A stretch of 64,000 nt of DNA, from the NCBI GenBank assembly GCA_947176505.1, contig CAMWQW010000019.1, positions 1-64,000 of the forward strand, read 5' to 3'. Shown one piece after another: positions 1 through 7,161 of the stretch (positions within the stretch are counted from its first letter, which is position 1; each line of letters opens with the position of its first letter). The position numbers and the translations under genes were made by a program. The DNA comes from an uncultured Lachnospiraceae bacterium. Lineage in GTDB: Bacteria > Bacillota > Clostridia > Lachnospirales > Lachnospiraceae. The notes under the pieces are model-generated. The model worked only from the letters and a program-made list of their open reading frames with translations, was not told the origin of the DNA and did no database searches.

Positions 1-114
1 TTCCTGCCTTGGTAAAGAAATAAGAGATTCACTTTGAATTGATAGAACTAATATAACAGAGTATCTGAAGACATGCAAGTCTTTTCATCAACTATACACA
101 ATTGTTTTCATTTC

Positions 115-477
115 CTACTCCAACGGACACGATATCCTAAACATCTCTTCGCAAACGTGATGGACAATCTGTGCTTGTTCCGTATCCGCCAGTTTATAGT
201 ATACTTCTTTTCCGTCTCTTCTGCTGACAACCAACCCACTTTTGCGCAATAACTTCAAGTGATGTGATACCGCCGGGTCACTCATGTCCATGGTTACGGC
301 AATGTTACTGACACACTCTTCACAGTGGCAGAGAAGCCACAATATCCTCAGCCTTGTACCATCGCTAATCTGCTTAAATATTTCCGCCACCCGCGTACAT
401 TCGTCAGGATTCGGTAATTTTGACAATACCTTCTTAATATTCTTTCCATGGTCATGTGGTAACTTTATGTCAACCAT
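115..477 (-). CDS. ArsR/SmtB-family metal-responsive repressor
   Basis: A 120-residue winged-helix repressor of the ArsR/SmtB family, which normally binds promoter DNA as a dimer and lets go when a metal ion binds. The recognition helix region reads DPAVSHHLKLLRKSGLV (about residues 67-83), followed by the wing SRRDGKEVYYKL. Possible metal ligands are Cys50, Cys52 and Cys55 (CHCEEC, at the place of the CadC/CmtR 'ELCVCDL' box), and a C-terminal set His106, His107, Cys109 and Cys117. A GAGAGGAGAATGTGA ribosome site precedes the ATG. Its natural target is probably the P1B ATPase at 5010-6887, whose promoter carries an ArsR-like half-site, although about 4.5 kb of other genes lie between them. 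Family is certain; the metal specificity is inferred. Confidence 0.9.
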   Translation of the reverse strand: MVDIKLPHDHGKNIKKVLSKLPNPDECTRVAEIFKQISDGTRLRILWLLCHCEECVSNIAVTMDMSDPAVSHHLKLLRKSGLVVSRRDGKEVYYKLADTEQAQIVHHVCEEMFRISCPLE

Positions 478-692
478 TCACATTCTCCTCTCTTTCAACG
501 AGTACTTTCTGCTTCTTCCTACCGCCTGTCTCTATGTGTCCAGAAGCCGGAAGTTACCGCTTTGCTTAAAGTGTGTATGCTGCACCCCGTTAGCTTGTAA
601 CATAGTATAGCATAAAATAAACAAAACAGGGGAATTGATTGAAATAAAACTTTCCCCTGCTTCTTAAACTGCACTTAGTACCCGCCAAATCA
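478..692. other. intergenic region upstream of the ArsR gene
   Basis: About 215 bases between the ArsR-family gene and the aminotransferase stop codon, both on the minus strand. It must hold the ArsR promoter. I found no convincing ArsR operator here, and no strong hairpin with a T-tract. Confidence 0.4.
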
Positions 693-1880
693 TTATATTA
701 ACAATCCCTTTAGCAAATCTCCCAATCTATGAATCCCCTCCTCAATGGTTTCACAATCTGCATTCGTATAATTAAGGCGCATTGTGTTGGCATTTTGGAT
801 AGCTATATAGAAAGGATCTCCCGGAACAAACGCAACTTTTTTCTCCAAAGCCTTCGGAAACAAAGACATAGCGCTTACTCCCTCGGGAAGTGTTACCCAC
901 AAAAACATGCCACCGTGTGGCTTCGTGTACTTAACTGTCGATGGAAAATACTTATCCATAGCCTCCGTCATTGCATCTGCCTGTTTTTGATATAACTTCT
1001 TTATCTTTGCAATATGTTTATCCAAATCATTGTTTTTCAGATAATCCCAAATTAAATACTGTGAAAAAATGTTTGTATGCAGGTCACTCGCTTCTTTTGC
1101 AATGGATATATTTTTCAGCAGTTCCTTATTTTCGGAAATAAGAAAGCCTGTACGCATACCCGGAGTAACCGTTTTTGAAAAAGTCCCAAGCAGAATACTG
1201 TTAGGTAATTTTCCGGCACCAATGTAGGGCAGCCGTTCACCATCAAAGCGTAATTCACCATAGGGGTCATCCTCAATCAAAACAACTTCATGGTCTTTCA
1301 AAATTTCATAAATGCGTTTCCGGTTTTCGGCAGAATATGTAAGACCGGTTGGATTTTGAAAGTCTGGAATTGCGTATATAAATTTAACCGGATTTTGCAA
1401 TGCTTCCTCAAGCTGTTCCGGATTCATACCTTCTTCTGTCAATTCAACCGGATAAAATTTCGGTTGTTGCATGGAAAAAGCCTGTATTGCAGCAAGGTAA
1501 GTCGGCTTCTCAACAATTACGCCATCGTCCTTGTCAAGCAAAACCTTTCCTATCAGGTCAAGAGCCTGCTGAGAACCGGTTGTGATAATAATATTGTCTA
1601 TTGTAAGACTAAGACCAAAAATCCGATTGTATCTATCCGCAATATATTGTCTGAGTTCCGGTAAGCCTGCTGTAATCGAATATTGGAATACATTGCTTCC
1701 GTATGTTTTCACAATATGCTCCATAGATTTCAGAAGCTCTTCTTGCGGAAATGAAATTGGATTGGGGAGACCACCTGCAAAGGAAATAACACTTGGGTCG
1801 GACGCAGCTTTTAAGATGCCTCTGATAAAAGAGGGCGGCGTTGCCTTTATCCCCTCCGATAATAAATTTTCCATGCTCAT
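693..1880 (-). CDS. PLP-dependent class I/II aminotransferase (2-aminoadipate/aromatic type)
   Basis: A fold-type I aminotransferase of about 395 residues, close to the LysN/AraT/KAT group that transfers amino groups from aromatic, branched or 2-aminoadipate substrates to 2-oxoglutarate. Visible motifs are the N-terminal ISFAGGLPNPISFP, the cofactor segment IPDFQNPTG, EDDPYGELRF, the PLP-lysine segment GTFSKTVTPGMRTGF and the C-terminal MRLNY. I chose the ATG at 1880 because GAGGTG lies 7 bases before it; the reading frame extends a little further to a TTG without a good site. It is divergent from the MocR regulator at 2052-3446, whose C-terminal half is homologous to it. This arrangement is typical of MocR control of a neighbouring aminotransferase. 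The exact substrate cannot be read. Confidence 0.92.
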   Translation of the reverse strand: MSMENLLSEGIKATPPSFIRGILKAASDPSVISFAGGLPNPISFPQEELLKSMEHIVKTYGSNVFQYSITAGLPELRQYIADRYNRIFGLSLTIDNIIITTGSQQALDLIGKVLLDKDDGVIVEKPTYLAAIQAFSMQQPKFYPVELTEEGMNPEQLEEALQNPVKFIYAIPDFQNPTGLTYSAENRKRIYEILKDHEVVLIEDDPYGELRFDGERLPYIGAGKLPNSILLGTFSKTVTPGMRTGFLISENKELLKNISIAKEASDLHTNIFSQYLIWDYLKNNDLDKHIAKIKKLYQKQADAMTEAMDKYFPSTVKYTKPHGGMFLWVTLPEGVSAMSLFPKALEKKVAFVPGDPFYIAIQNANTMRLNYTNADCETIEEGIHRLGDLLKGLLI

Positions 1881-2051
1881 AGTTCTACACCTCAATTCAT
1901 CTAAAATATCTTGTATTTTTTACATTCCAAATTCCTTTTCTCTAAAAAAGAATATGCTTTATTGTAATCTTGAGCCTAAAAGAAATCAATGGTAAAATTG
2001 TATGGCAGACAATTTGAAAGATTAAGAAAATGCAATCCAAACAGAAAGGTC
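1881..2051. promoter_or_regulatory. divergent promoter region between aminotransferase and MocR gene
   Basis: A very AT-rich spacer with the two genes reading outward. A weak minus-strand promoter candidate TTGGAA - 16 - TATTTT and a symmetric TGTA-TTTTT-TACA stretch (1912-1924) are visible. MocR operators are usually short direct repeats close to the shared promoters. No repeat here is clear enough to assign. Confidence 0.35.
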
Positions 2052-3446
2052 ATGGATAACAATATGCCCGTAAATTCATTTGACAACTATCCTATGAGTT
2101 GGAAACCGGATTTAAGTAAAATGACAGGACCAAAATATGCCGTCTTGGCTGAATTATTAGAATCCGATATCAAAAACGGAAATTTGAAAGCAGGAGCAAA
2201 GCTGCCGCCACAGCGGGAACTCGCTGATTTTTTAGATTTGAATTTGAGTACAATATCAAAAGCATATAAATTATGCGAACAGAAAGGCTTGCTTTCAGCA
2301 TCCGTTGGAAACGGTACTTATGTTTCTTCTGATGCCACTGCTGAGCCAATGCTGCTCTGCGGGAAAAAAGATTCACATATCATTGAGTTGGGAGCAATCG
2401 TTCCTTTTGTAACAAGCAATTTAAAAGTAAAACAATATACCGAAAACCTGATGAAAAAACCGGATGCATTGACTTTATTTTCCTATGGCGCACCCGAAGG
2501 CACAAAAAGGCAGCGTGAAGCAGGAGCAACATGGTTACAGAAATCAGGATTTTACACAGATATTAATCACATTGTTCCGGCAGCAGGAGGACAAAACGCA
2601 CTTGCTGCTGTACTGGGAGCATTCTTTGACGCCGGTGATAAAATCGGAACAGAGCCGCTGACTTATCCCGGAGTGAAAACAGCTGCAAAGTTATTTGGAA
2701 TCCATTTATTACCTGTCCGAAGTTATAATAATGAAATAACCGAGAAAGGAATCCGCTATGCACTGCAAAATGAGAATATAAAGGGTCTTTATGTCATACC
2801 TGATTTTCAGAATCCAACAGCACATATTATGTCTCTTGAGACAAGGAAAATGATTGCAAGAGTTGCTGAAGAGAAAAATTTGCTTGTCATAGAGGACGGC
2901 ATCAATAACCTTTTGGCAGAAAATCCCACGCTGCCCATTGCATCCTTTGCACCGGACCATGTAATTTATATATCGAGCCTTTCCAAAACTGTTTCACCGG
3001 GACTCAGAACGGCATTTATACATGTTCCTGATAAATTACATGAAAAACTGGTAGCGGCATTATATTCCATGAATATTTCTATCTCTCCACTACTTGCAAC
3101 GGTATCTGCCGCTTTGATTGAAGATGGTGCTGCTGACGAAATTCTTGCCGAACGCAAAAAAGGTATCATGGAACGGAACATTATTGTGAATGATATATTA
3201 AATGGGTTTGTTATGACAAGTGAACTTACATCACCACTTCGATACATACAATTGCCTGAGCATTTCACAGGAAAAAGTTTTGAAATCTGTGCAAAACAAG
3301 CAGGGGTCGAAGTGTATGGGTCAGAACGTTTTGCCGTAGGAAGCAAGGCACCTGAAAAAGCAGCTAGAATTTCCGTAACAACTCCTCCATCTTTAGAAAT
3401 TCTGGCGGAAGGAATAAATCGGTTAAAAGAATTACTGTATTTTTAA
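2052..3446 (+). CDS. MocR/GntR-family regulator with aminotransferase domain
   Basis: A chimeric regulator of about 464 residues. An N-terminal GntR winged helix (KLPPQRELADFLDLNLSTIS then KGLLSASVGNGTYVS) is joined to a full-length class I aminotransferase-like domain. The domain keeps IPDFQNPTAHIM, VIEDGINNLL and the lysine segment SLSKTVSPGLRTAF, so PLP binding is likely. In the MocR family the aminotransferase part senses PLP or its adducts instead of acting in metabolism. The start is uncertain: the ATG at 2052 follows AGAAAGG closely, and the frame stays open back to an ATG at 1989. It is divergent from the aminotransferase at 693-1880, with a shared intergenic region of about 170 bases that probably holds the operator. 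Confidence 0.9.
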   Translation: MDNNMPVNSFDNYPMSWKPDLSKMTGPKYAVLAELLESDIKNGNLKAGAKLPPQRELADFLDLNLSTISKAYKLCEQKGLLSASVGNGTYVSSDATAEPMLLCGKKDSHIIELGAIVPFVTSNLKVKQYTENLMKKPDALTLFSYGAPEGTKRQREAGATWLQKSGFYTDINHIVPAAGGQNALAAVLGAFFDAGDKIGTEPLTYPGVKTAAKLFGIHLLPVRSYNNEITEKGIRYALQNENIKGLYVIPDFQNPTAHIMSLETRKMIARVAEEKNLLVIEDGINNLLAENPTLPIASFAPDHVIYISSLSKTVSPGLRTAFIHVPDKLHEKLVAALYSMNISISPLLATVSAALIEDGAADEILAERKKGIMERNIIVNDILNGFVMTSELTSPLRYIQLPEHFTGKSFEICAKQAGVEVYGSERFAVGSKAPEKAARISVTTPPSLEILAEGINRLKELLYF

Positions 3447-3461
3447 TTTGCTTTCGGAATT

Positions 3462-4172
3462 TCAAAGCATAGTATATATTTCCGGACTAAAAGAAGTTAT
3501 TGCAATTTGTACTGTTGTTGCTATATTCAAAATCCAGTGACCAGTCATGATATAGGAAATAGAAGTTCCCTTATAGTATTGGAAGCATATCCATATCGTT
3601 AAAGGGAGAAAAGATAAAAAACGATAGACTATAAAATTCATATCAAGTATCGTTGGAATAAAGCTATGCTGCAAGGCATAAAAGAATGCGGGAATAAGTA
3701 TAGCCGCCCATTTTGACGTGAAGCTGTTTACTCCATATCCTAAATATACTCCATCCTCTGCTATTGTCGTTGTCAGCGGAAGTATAAAAATATTTAGTAC
3801 TGCAAGATAAGGGGCGATAGGCACTATCATCATCGGTGCAAAATATGGAAATTCACCATAACAAAGTCCTCCTGCTAAATACATTCCTCCTATACCTATC
3901 GCTAACATCATGACAATAATCAAAAATCCTTTAAAGAAATTTTTTTGTTTCTTTTCGTAATGTATCATTTCACGATATGTGATGCTGCCACGTTTGCAAA
4001 TAATCCATAGAACGCCGATTGTAACAATGTTAATCGCTGATGCAAGTATTGTCCACCAATGCGTAATTTGCGCTAAATCCCTCTGCGTAATTATACTGCC
4101 AAGACAAAATGCCGCTATAAATAAGAAAGACCGCATCGGTAAAACAAACCATATTTGTTGATTATGTTTCAT
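3462..4172 (-). CDS. CPBP-like membrane protein (putative intramembrane protease, degenerate motif)
   Basis: A protein of about 236 residues with six to seven hydrophobic segments. The second half resembles the CPBP (CAAX/Abi) intramembrane metalloprotease family: an acidic pair in a helix (TTIAEDGVYLGYG), then FFYALQHSFIP with a His, then GHWILNIATT with His and Asn. The canonical motif 1 is EExxxR; here it reads E-D-G-V-Y-L, so the Arg is missing and activity is doubtful. The start at 4172 is fixed by AAGGAGG 8 bases upstream, and it overlaps the end of the small gene at 4162-4374 by 11 bases. It is the last gene of a methyltransferase - small protein - CPBP chain. CPBP proteins are often found with peptide maturation or immunity, but nothing here proves such a role. 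Confidence 0.65.
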   Translation of the reverse strand: MKHNQQIWFVLPMRSFLFIAAFCLGSIITQRDLAQITHWWTILASAINIVTIGVLWIICKRGSITYREMIHYEKKQKNFFKGFLIIVMMLAIGIGGMYLAGGLCYGEFPYFAPMMIVPIAPYLAVLNIFILPLTTTIAEDGVYLGYGVNSFTSKWAAILIPAFFYALQHSFIPTILDMNFIVYRFLSFLPLTIWICFQYYKGTSISYIMTGHWILNIATTVQIAITSFSPEIYTML

Positions 4173-4374
4173 TGGCAGTATCCTCCTTATTATTTGTACC
4201 TTGGAAAAGCATCGTGACTGTGTCAAAAATAAATAAATCCCGTTCCGTTTTGGAATATAAATCATATCCTAAAATTTCTTTCGCATTATCTTTGGCAAGA
4301 AAAGCTACTTGCATGGCAGAAACAAGAATAAAATCAAAAATAGCTAACGCTTCATAATCACTGCCACTACGCAT
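4162..4374 (-). CDS. small protein of unknown function, 70 aa
   Basis: A small frame that I do not recognise. It begins with an ATG preceded by GGCAGGATGCC (AGGA about 5 bases upstream), overlaps the last 31 bases of the methyltransferase gene and runs 11 bases into the CPBP-like gene. It therefore looks translationally coupled on both sides. The N-terminal part is mildly hydrophobic (AIFDFILVSAMQVAFLA) and the rest is polar (EILGYDLYSKTERDLFIFD). It could be a real small protein, a remnant of a larger one, or a chance frame kept open by the overlaps. Confidence 0.45.
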   Translation of the reverse strand: MRSGSDYEALAIFDFILVSAMQVAFLAKDNAKEILGYDLYSKTERDLFIFDTVTMLFQGTNNKEDTANET

Positions 4375-4943
4375 GGCATCCTGCCCTCAATCGTGTAATA
4401 ATCAACATTTTTATATCCGGCATCTTCAAAAAATTTCTGATAAGAACTCCTAGTAAATTGTCGCTTAAAATTCACTCCTGCAATCTCAAGGAAACGCACT
4501 GCCTTTTTATTCACTCCCTCAGACGCATTGATATATGTCGGAATAATCATTTTACCACCTATTTTGCATACTCTCTCCAATTCCTTGATCACCGAATATG
4601 GTTCTTCTAATAAATGGATTACATTTCCTGCGACTACTCTATCAAATCTGTTATCTCTCCATTTTAACTGCGTCATATCTGCCCGCCTTATTTTTACATT
4701 ATTATATTTGCGACATTTTTTTGCAGTCTGCTTTAACATTTCTTCGGCAATATCTGTTGCAATTAATTGTTTACACTTGGGCGCGATATATCTGCTGATT
4801 TCTCCTGTTCCACAGGCACATTCCAATACAATATCATTTTCTCCAATTTCTTCGGCTGCTTTTTCGCCAAGGGCTCGATACACTTTCCCATTATATACTG
4901 TCTCAATCAAATCATAAACTTTTGCCACTTTGTTCCAAAACAT
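4344..4943 (-). CDS. class I SAM-dependent methyltransferase
   Basis: A 199-residue Rossmann-fold methyltransferase of the UbiE/Methyltransf_11/25 type. The SAM loop is VLECACGTGEISRYIA (motif I, about residues 39-54), with the acidic ribose contact IATDIAEEML (motif II), RRADMTQLKW and the motif IV region FDRVVAGNVIHLL. The substrate cannot be read; small molecules are usual for this group. The gene has a GGGGAGAGAG ribosome site. It is the first of three overlapping genes (methyltransferase, small protein, CPBP-like membrane protein), and lies 66 bases downstream of the P1B ATPase on the same strand, so read-through from the metal-responsive promoter is possible. Confidence 0.88.
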   Translation of the reverse strand: MFWNKVAKVYDLIETVYNGKVYRALGEKAAEEIGENDIVLECACGTGEISRYIAPKCKQLIATDIAEEMLKQTAKKCRKYNNVKIRRADMTQLKWRDNRFDRVVAGNVIHLLEEPYSVIKELERVCKIGGKMIIPTYINASEGVNKKAVRFLEIAGVNFKRQFTRSSYQKFFEDAGYKNVDYYTIEGRMPCVVAVIMKR

Positions 4944-5009
4944 AACTTTTCTCTCTCCCCATAAGAGCCTCTATATGGTATTGAAAACTATAAAAACTTC
5001 GTCATACAA

Positions 5010-6887
5010 TTATCTCTCAGGCTCATGAAATCTCAGTGCTCTTGTTGCATTGAGCACGGCGATAATCATCACGCCCACATCCGCAAAAATCGCCCACCAC
5101 ATATTGAGTGTTCCAACAGCCCCTAATGCTAGACAGATAAACTTGACTGCCAGCGCAAACACGATATTCTGATACACAATACGGAGTGTCTTTCTGGAAA
5201 TACCAATTGCAGTCGCAATCTTCTCAGGATTATCATCCATCAACACAATATCAGCCGCTTCAATCGCCGCATCCGCACCAAGCGCCCCCATGGCAATCCC
5301 TAAATCCACTCTGGAAAGTACCGGCGCATCATTGATTCCGTCCCCCACAAAGGCAAGTTTCTCCTTCTTTCCCTTTCCCTCTATCATCTTCTCTACTTCC
5401 GTTACCTTATCCGCCGGAAGAAGCTCGCTCTTTACGACATCTACACCAAGTTCTTCTGCTACTGCCTCGGCAACCTTTTTCGCATCTCCAGTTAACATAA
5501 CTACTTGTTTAACGCCTGCTGCCTTAAGCCCTGCAACAGCCGCTTTTGCGTTAGGTTTCACCACATCGGAAATAAGAATATAACCCGCGTATTTCCCATC
5601 AACCGTCACATGTACTTCCGTTCCCGTCTTTAGGGGTACCTGATAGCCAATATTTAACTTCTTCATCAATTTTACATTACCCGCTGCCGTCCTCCTACCG
5701 TCTACCAATGCCGTCACTCCATGTCCGCCAATCTCCTCCACATCGGTGATTTTCGACGCATCGATTTCTCTTCCATACGCTTCTTTCAGACTCTTGCTGA
5801 TCGGATGATTAGAATAATTCTCTGTATAAGCCGCCAATTCAAGCAGTTCATCCTTGGAAAAGCCCTCCGCCGGCTCAATATCCGTCACCTCAAACACACC
5901 CTTCGTCAAAGTTCCGGTCTTATCACAGACCACATATGCCGTCTGTGACAACGCCTCTAAATAGTTGGAGCCTTTGACAAGGATTCCCTTTGCGGACGCT
6001 CCGCCGATTCCGCCGAAGAAACTTAAGGGTATGGATATGACAAGCGCACACGGACAACTGATGACGAGAGTCGTAAGCGCTCTAATCACCCACTGTGACC
6101 AATTCGCAGGGTTTCCTGTGATAAGATTGATTACCGGAGGAAGTACTGCCAACACCAGTGCCCCAATACAAACTGCCGGAGTATAATATCTGGCAAATCG
6201 TGTAATGAAATTCTCAGATTTGGATTTCTTCATGCTGGAATTTTCTACCAAATCCAGTATCTTGGATACCGTAGATTCTCCAAATTCTTTAATCGTCCGG
6301 ATCCGGAGTACACCAGACATGTTAACGCAGCCGCTGATAACTTCATCTCCTCTGACTGCCTCTCTCGGAAGGCTTTCTCCTGTCAGCGCGCTCGTATTTA
6401 AAGAAGATGTACCTTCTATCACCACACCGTCAATGGGAATCTTCTCGCCCGGCTGCACAACAATGACCGTTCCCACACTGACTTCATCCGGGTCTACCTG
6501 CACAAGTTCCCCGTCCTGCTCCACATTTGCATAATCAGGACGGATATCCATCAGTGCAGTAATATTTTTGCGGCTTTTGCCTACCGCATAACTCTGGAAA
6601 AGCTCCCCAATCTGATAGAAGAGCATAACCGCCGTTCCTTCCAGATATTCTCCCAAAGCGATGGCGCCAACCGTTGCCACCGCCATTAAGAAATTCTCGT
6701 CAAACACTTCTCCGTGTACGATACCTAATACCGCTTTTTTCAAAATATCATATCCGATAATCAGATACGGTACCATAAAAAACGCCAGTCTGATATACGG
6801 ATTATCCACGGGAACAAAATTTAATGCTATTACTAATATTGCAGATACAATAATTCGAATTAATACCTTTTTTTGTTTCTTTGTCAT
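5010..6887 (-). CDS. P1B-type heavy-metal-exporting ATPase (Zn/Cd/Pb type)
   Basis: A 625-residue P1B ATPase that pumps a soft metal ion across the membrane using ATP. Motifs are all intact: TGES (about 169-172), the transmembrane metal site SCPCALV (Cys278-Pro-Cys280), DKTGTLT with the phosphorylated Asp322, the SNHPIS signature of P1B pumps and GDGINDAP. The SCPCALVIS helix and the absence of an extra copper-type C-terminal signature favour Zn/Cd/Pb (ZntA/CadA/ZosA) over copper. The usual N-terminal HMA domain is missing, so regulation by cytosolic metal delivery may differ. A strong promoter with an ArsR-like operator over its -10 element lies upstream (6993-7029). The ArsR gene at 115-477 is the obvious regulator candidate. 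Confidence 0.95.
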   Translation of the reverse strand: MTKKQKKVLIRIIVSAILVIALNFVPVDNPYIRLAFFMVPYLIIGYDILKKAVLGIVHGEVFDENFLMAVATVGAIALGEYLEGTAVMLFYQIGELFQSYAVGKSRKNITALMDIRPDYANVEQDGELVQVDPDEVSVGTVIVVQPGEKIPIDGVVIEGTSSLNTSALTGESLPREAVRGDEVISGCVNMSGVLRIRTIKEFGESTVSKILDLVENSSMKKSKSENFITRFARYYTPAVCIGALVLAVLPPVINLITGNPANWSQWVIRALTTLVISCPCALVISIPLSFFGGIGGASAKGILVKGSNYLEALSQTAYVVCDKTGTLTKGVFEVTDIEPAEGFSKDELLELAAYTENYSNHPISKSLKEAYGREIDASKITDVEEIGGHGVTALVDGRRTAAGNVKLMKKLNIGYQVPLKTGTEVHVTVDGKYAGYILISDVVKPNAKAAVAGLKAAGVKQVVMLTGDAKKVAEAVAEELGVDVVKSELLPADKVTEVEKMIEGKGKKEKLAFVGDGINDAPVLSRVDLGIAMGALGADAAIEAADIVLMDDNPEKIATAIGISRKTLRIVYQNIVFALAVKFICLALGAVGTLNMWWAIFADVGVMIIAVLNATRALRFHEPER

Positions 6888-6992
6888 AATACATCATCCT
6901 TCCTCTTCCCTCATATTGTTACCCATAATGTTATAGAATTGACTCTATTTTTATAATGGCGGGCTTCTTATACTTTTAAGTATTGATTTATT

Positions 6993-7029
6993 ATATGAAC
7001 ATTTAAACACATATTTAATTATATGTCAA
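6993..7029 (-). promoter_or_regulatory. promoter of the P1B ATPase with ArsR-like operator
   Basis: Reading on the minus strand, TTGACA (7024-7029) is followed by a 17-base spacer and TTAAAT (7001-7006). The -10 element sits inside an interrupted palindrome at 6993-7014 with ATATG and CATAT arms. Its plus-strand left half, ATATGAACAT, matches the usual ArsR/SmtB half-site with its TGAACA core; the right half is weaker. Binding there would block RNA polymerase, as in known ArsR-controlled pumps. The promoter is directly visible; the ArsR assignment is inferred. Confidence 0.6.
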
Positions 7030-7060
7030 TATCTTTATTATGCGGTTCACAATTAACCAA

Positions 7061-7100
7061 TAAAAACCCCTGAAACACCAGTACGGTATCCCCGGGGTTC
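7061..7100 (-). terminator. intrinsic terminator after the SpoIID-LysM gene
   Basis: On the minus strand, AACCCC pairs with GGGGTT across a loop that has extra pairing (ACC/GGT). The stem runs straight into TTTTTATT. It lies about 60 bases past the stop codon of the gene at 7162-9018 and isolates it from the ATPase promoter. Confidence 0.7.
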
Positions 7101-7161
7101 TATCGCTTATGCTTTCTGCCTTCCCTCTCCGCATCTTACCTGCCTGCTTCCTTCGCAGCTT

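Noticed and set aside
1-114. Hairpin AAGAC/GTCTT near the left edge as a terminator of the ArsR gene
   Set aside because: The stem is only about 5 bp and lacks a T-tract on the minus strand.
4162-4374. Toxin-antitoxin assignment for the small overlapping gene
   Set aside because: Neither it nor its neighbours resemble known toxin or antitoxin families; overlap alone is not enough.
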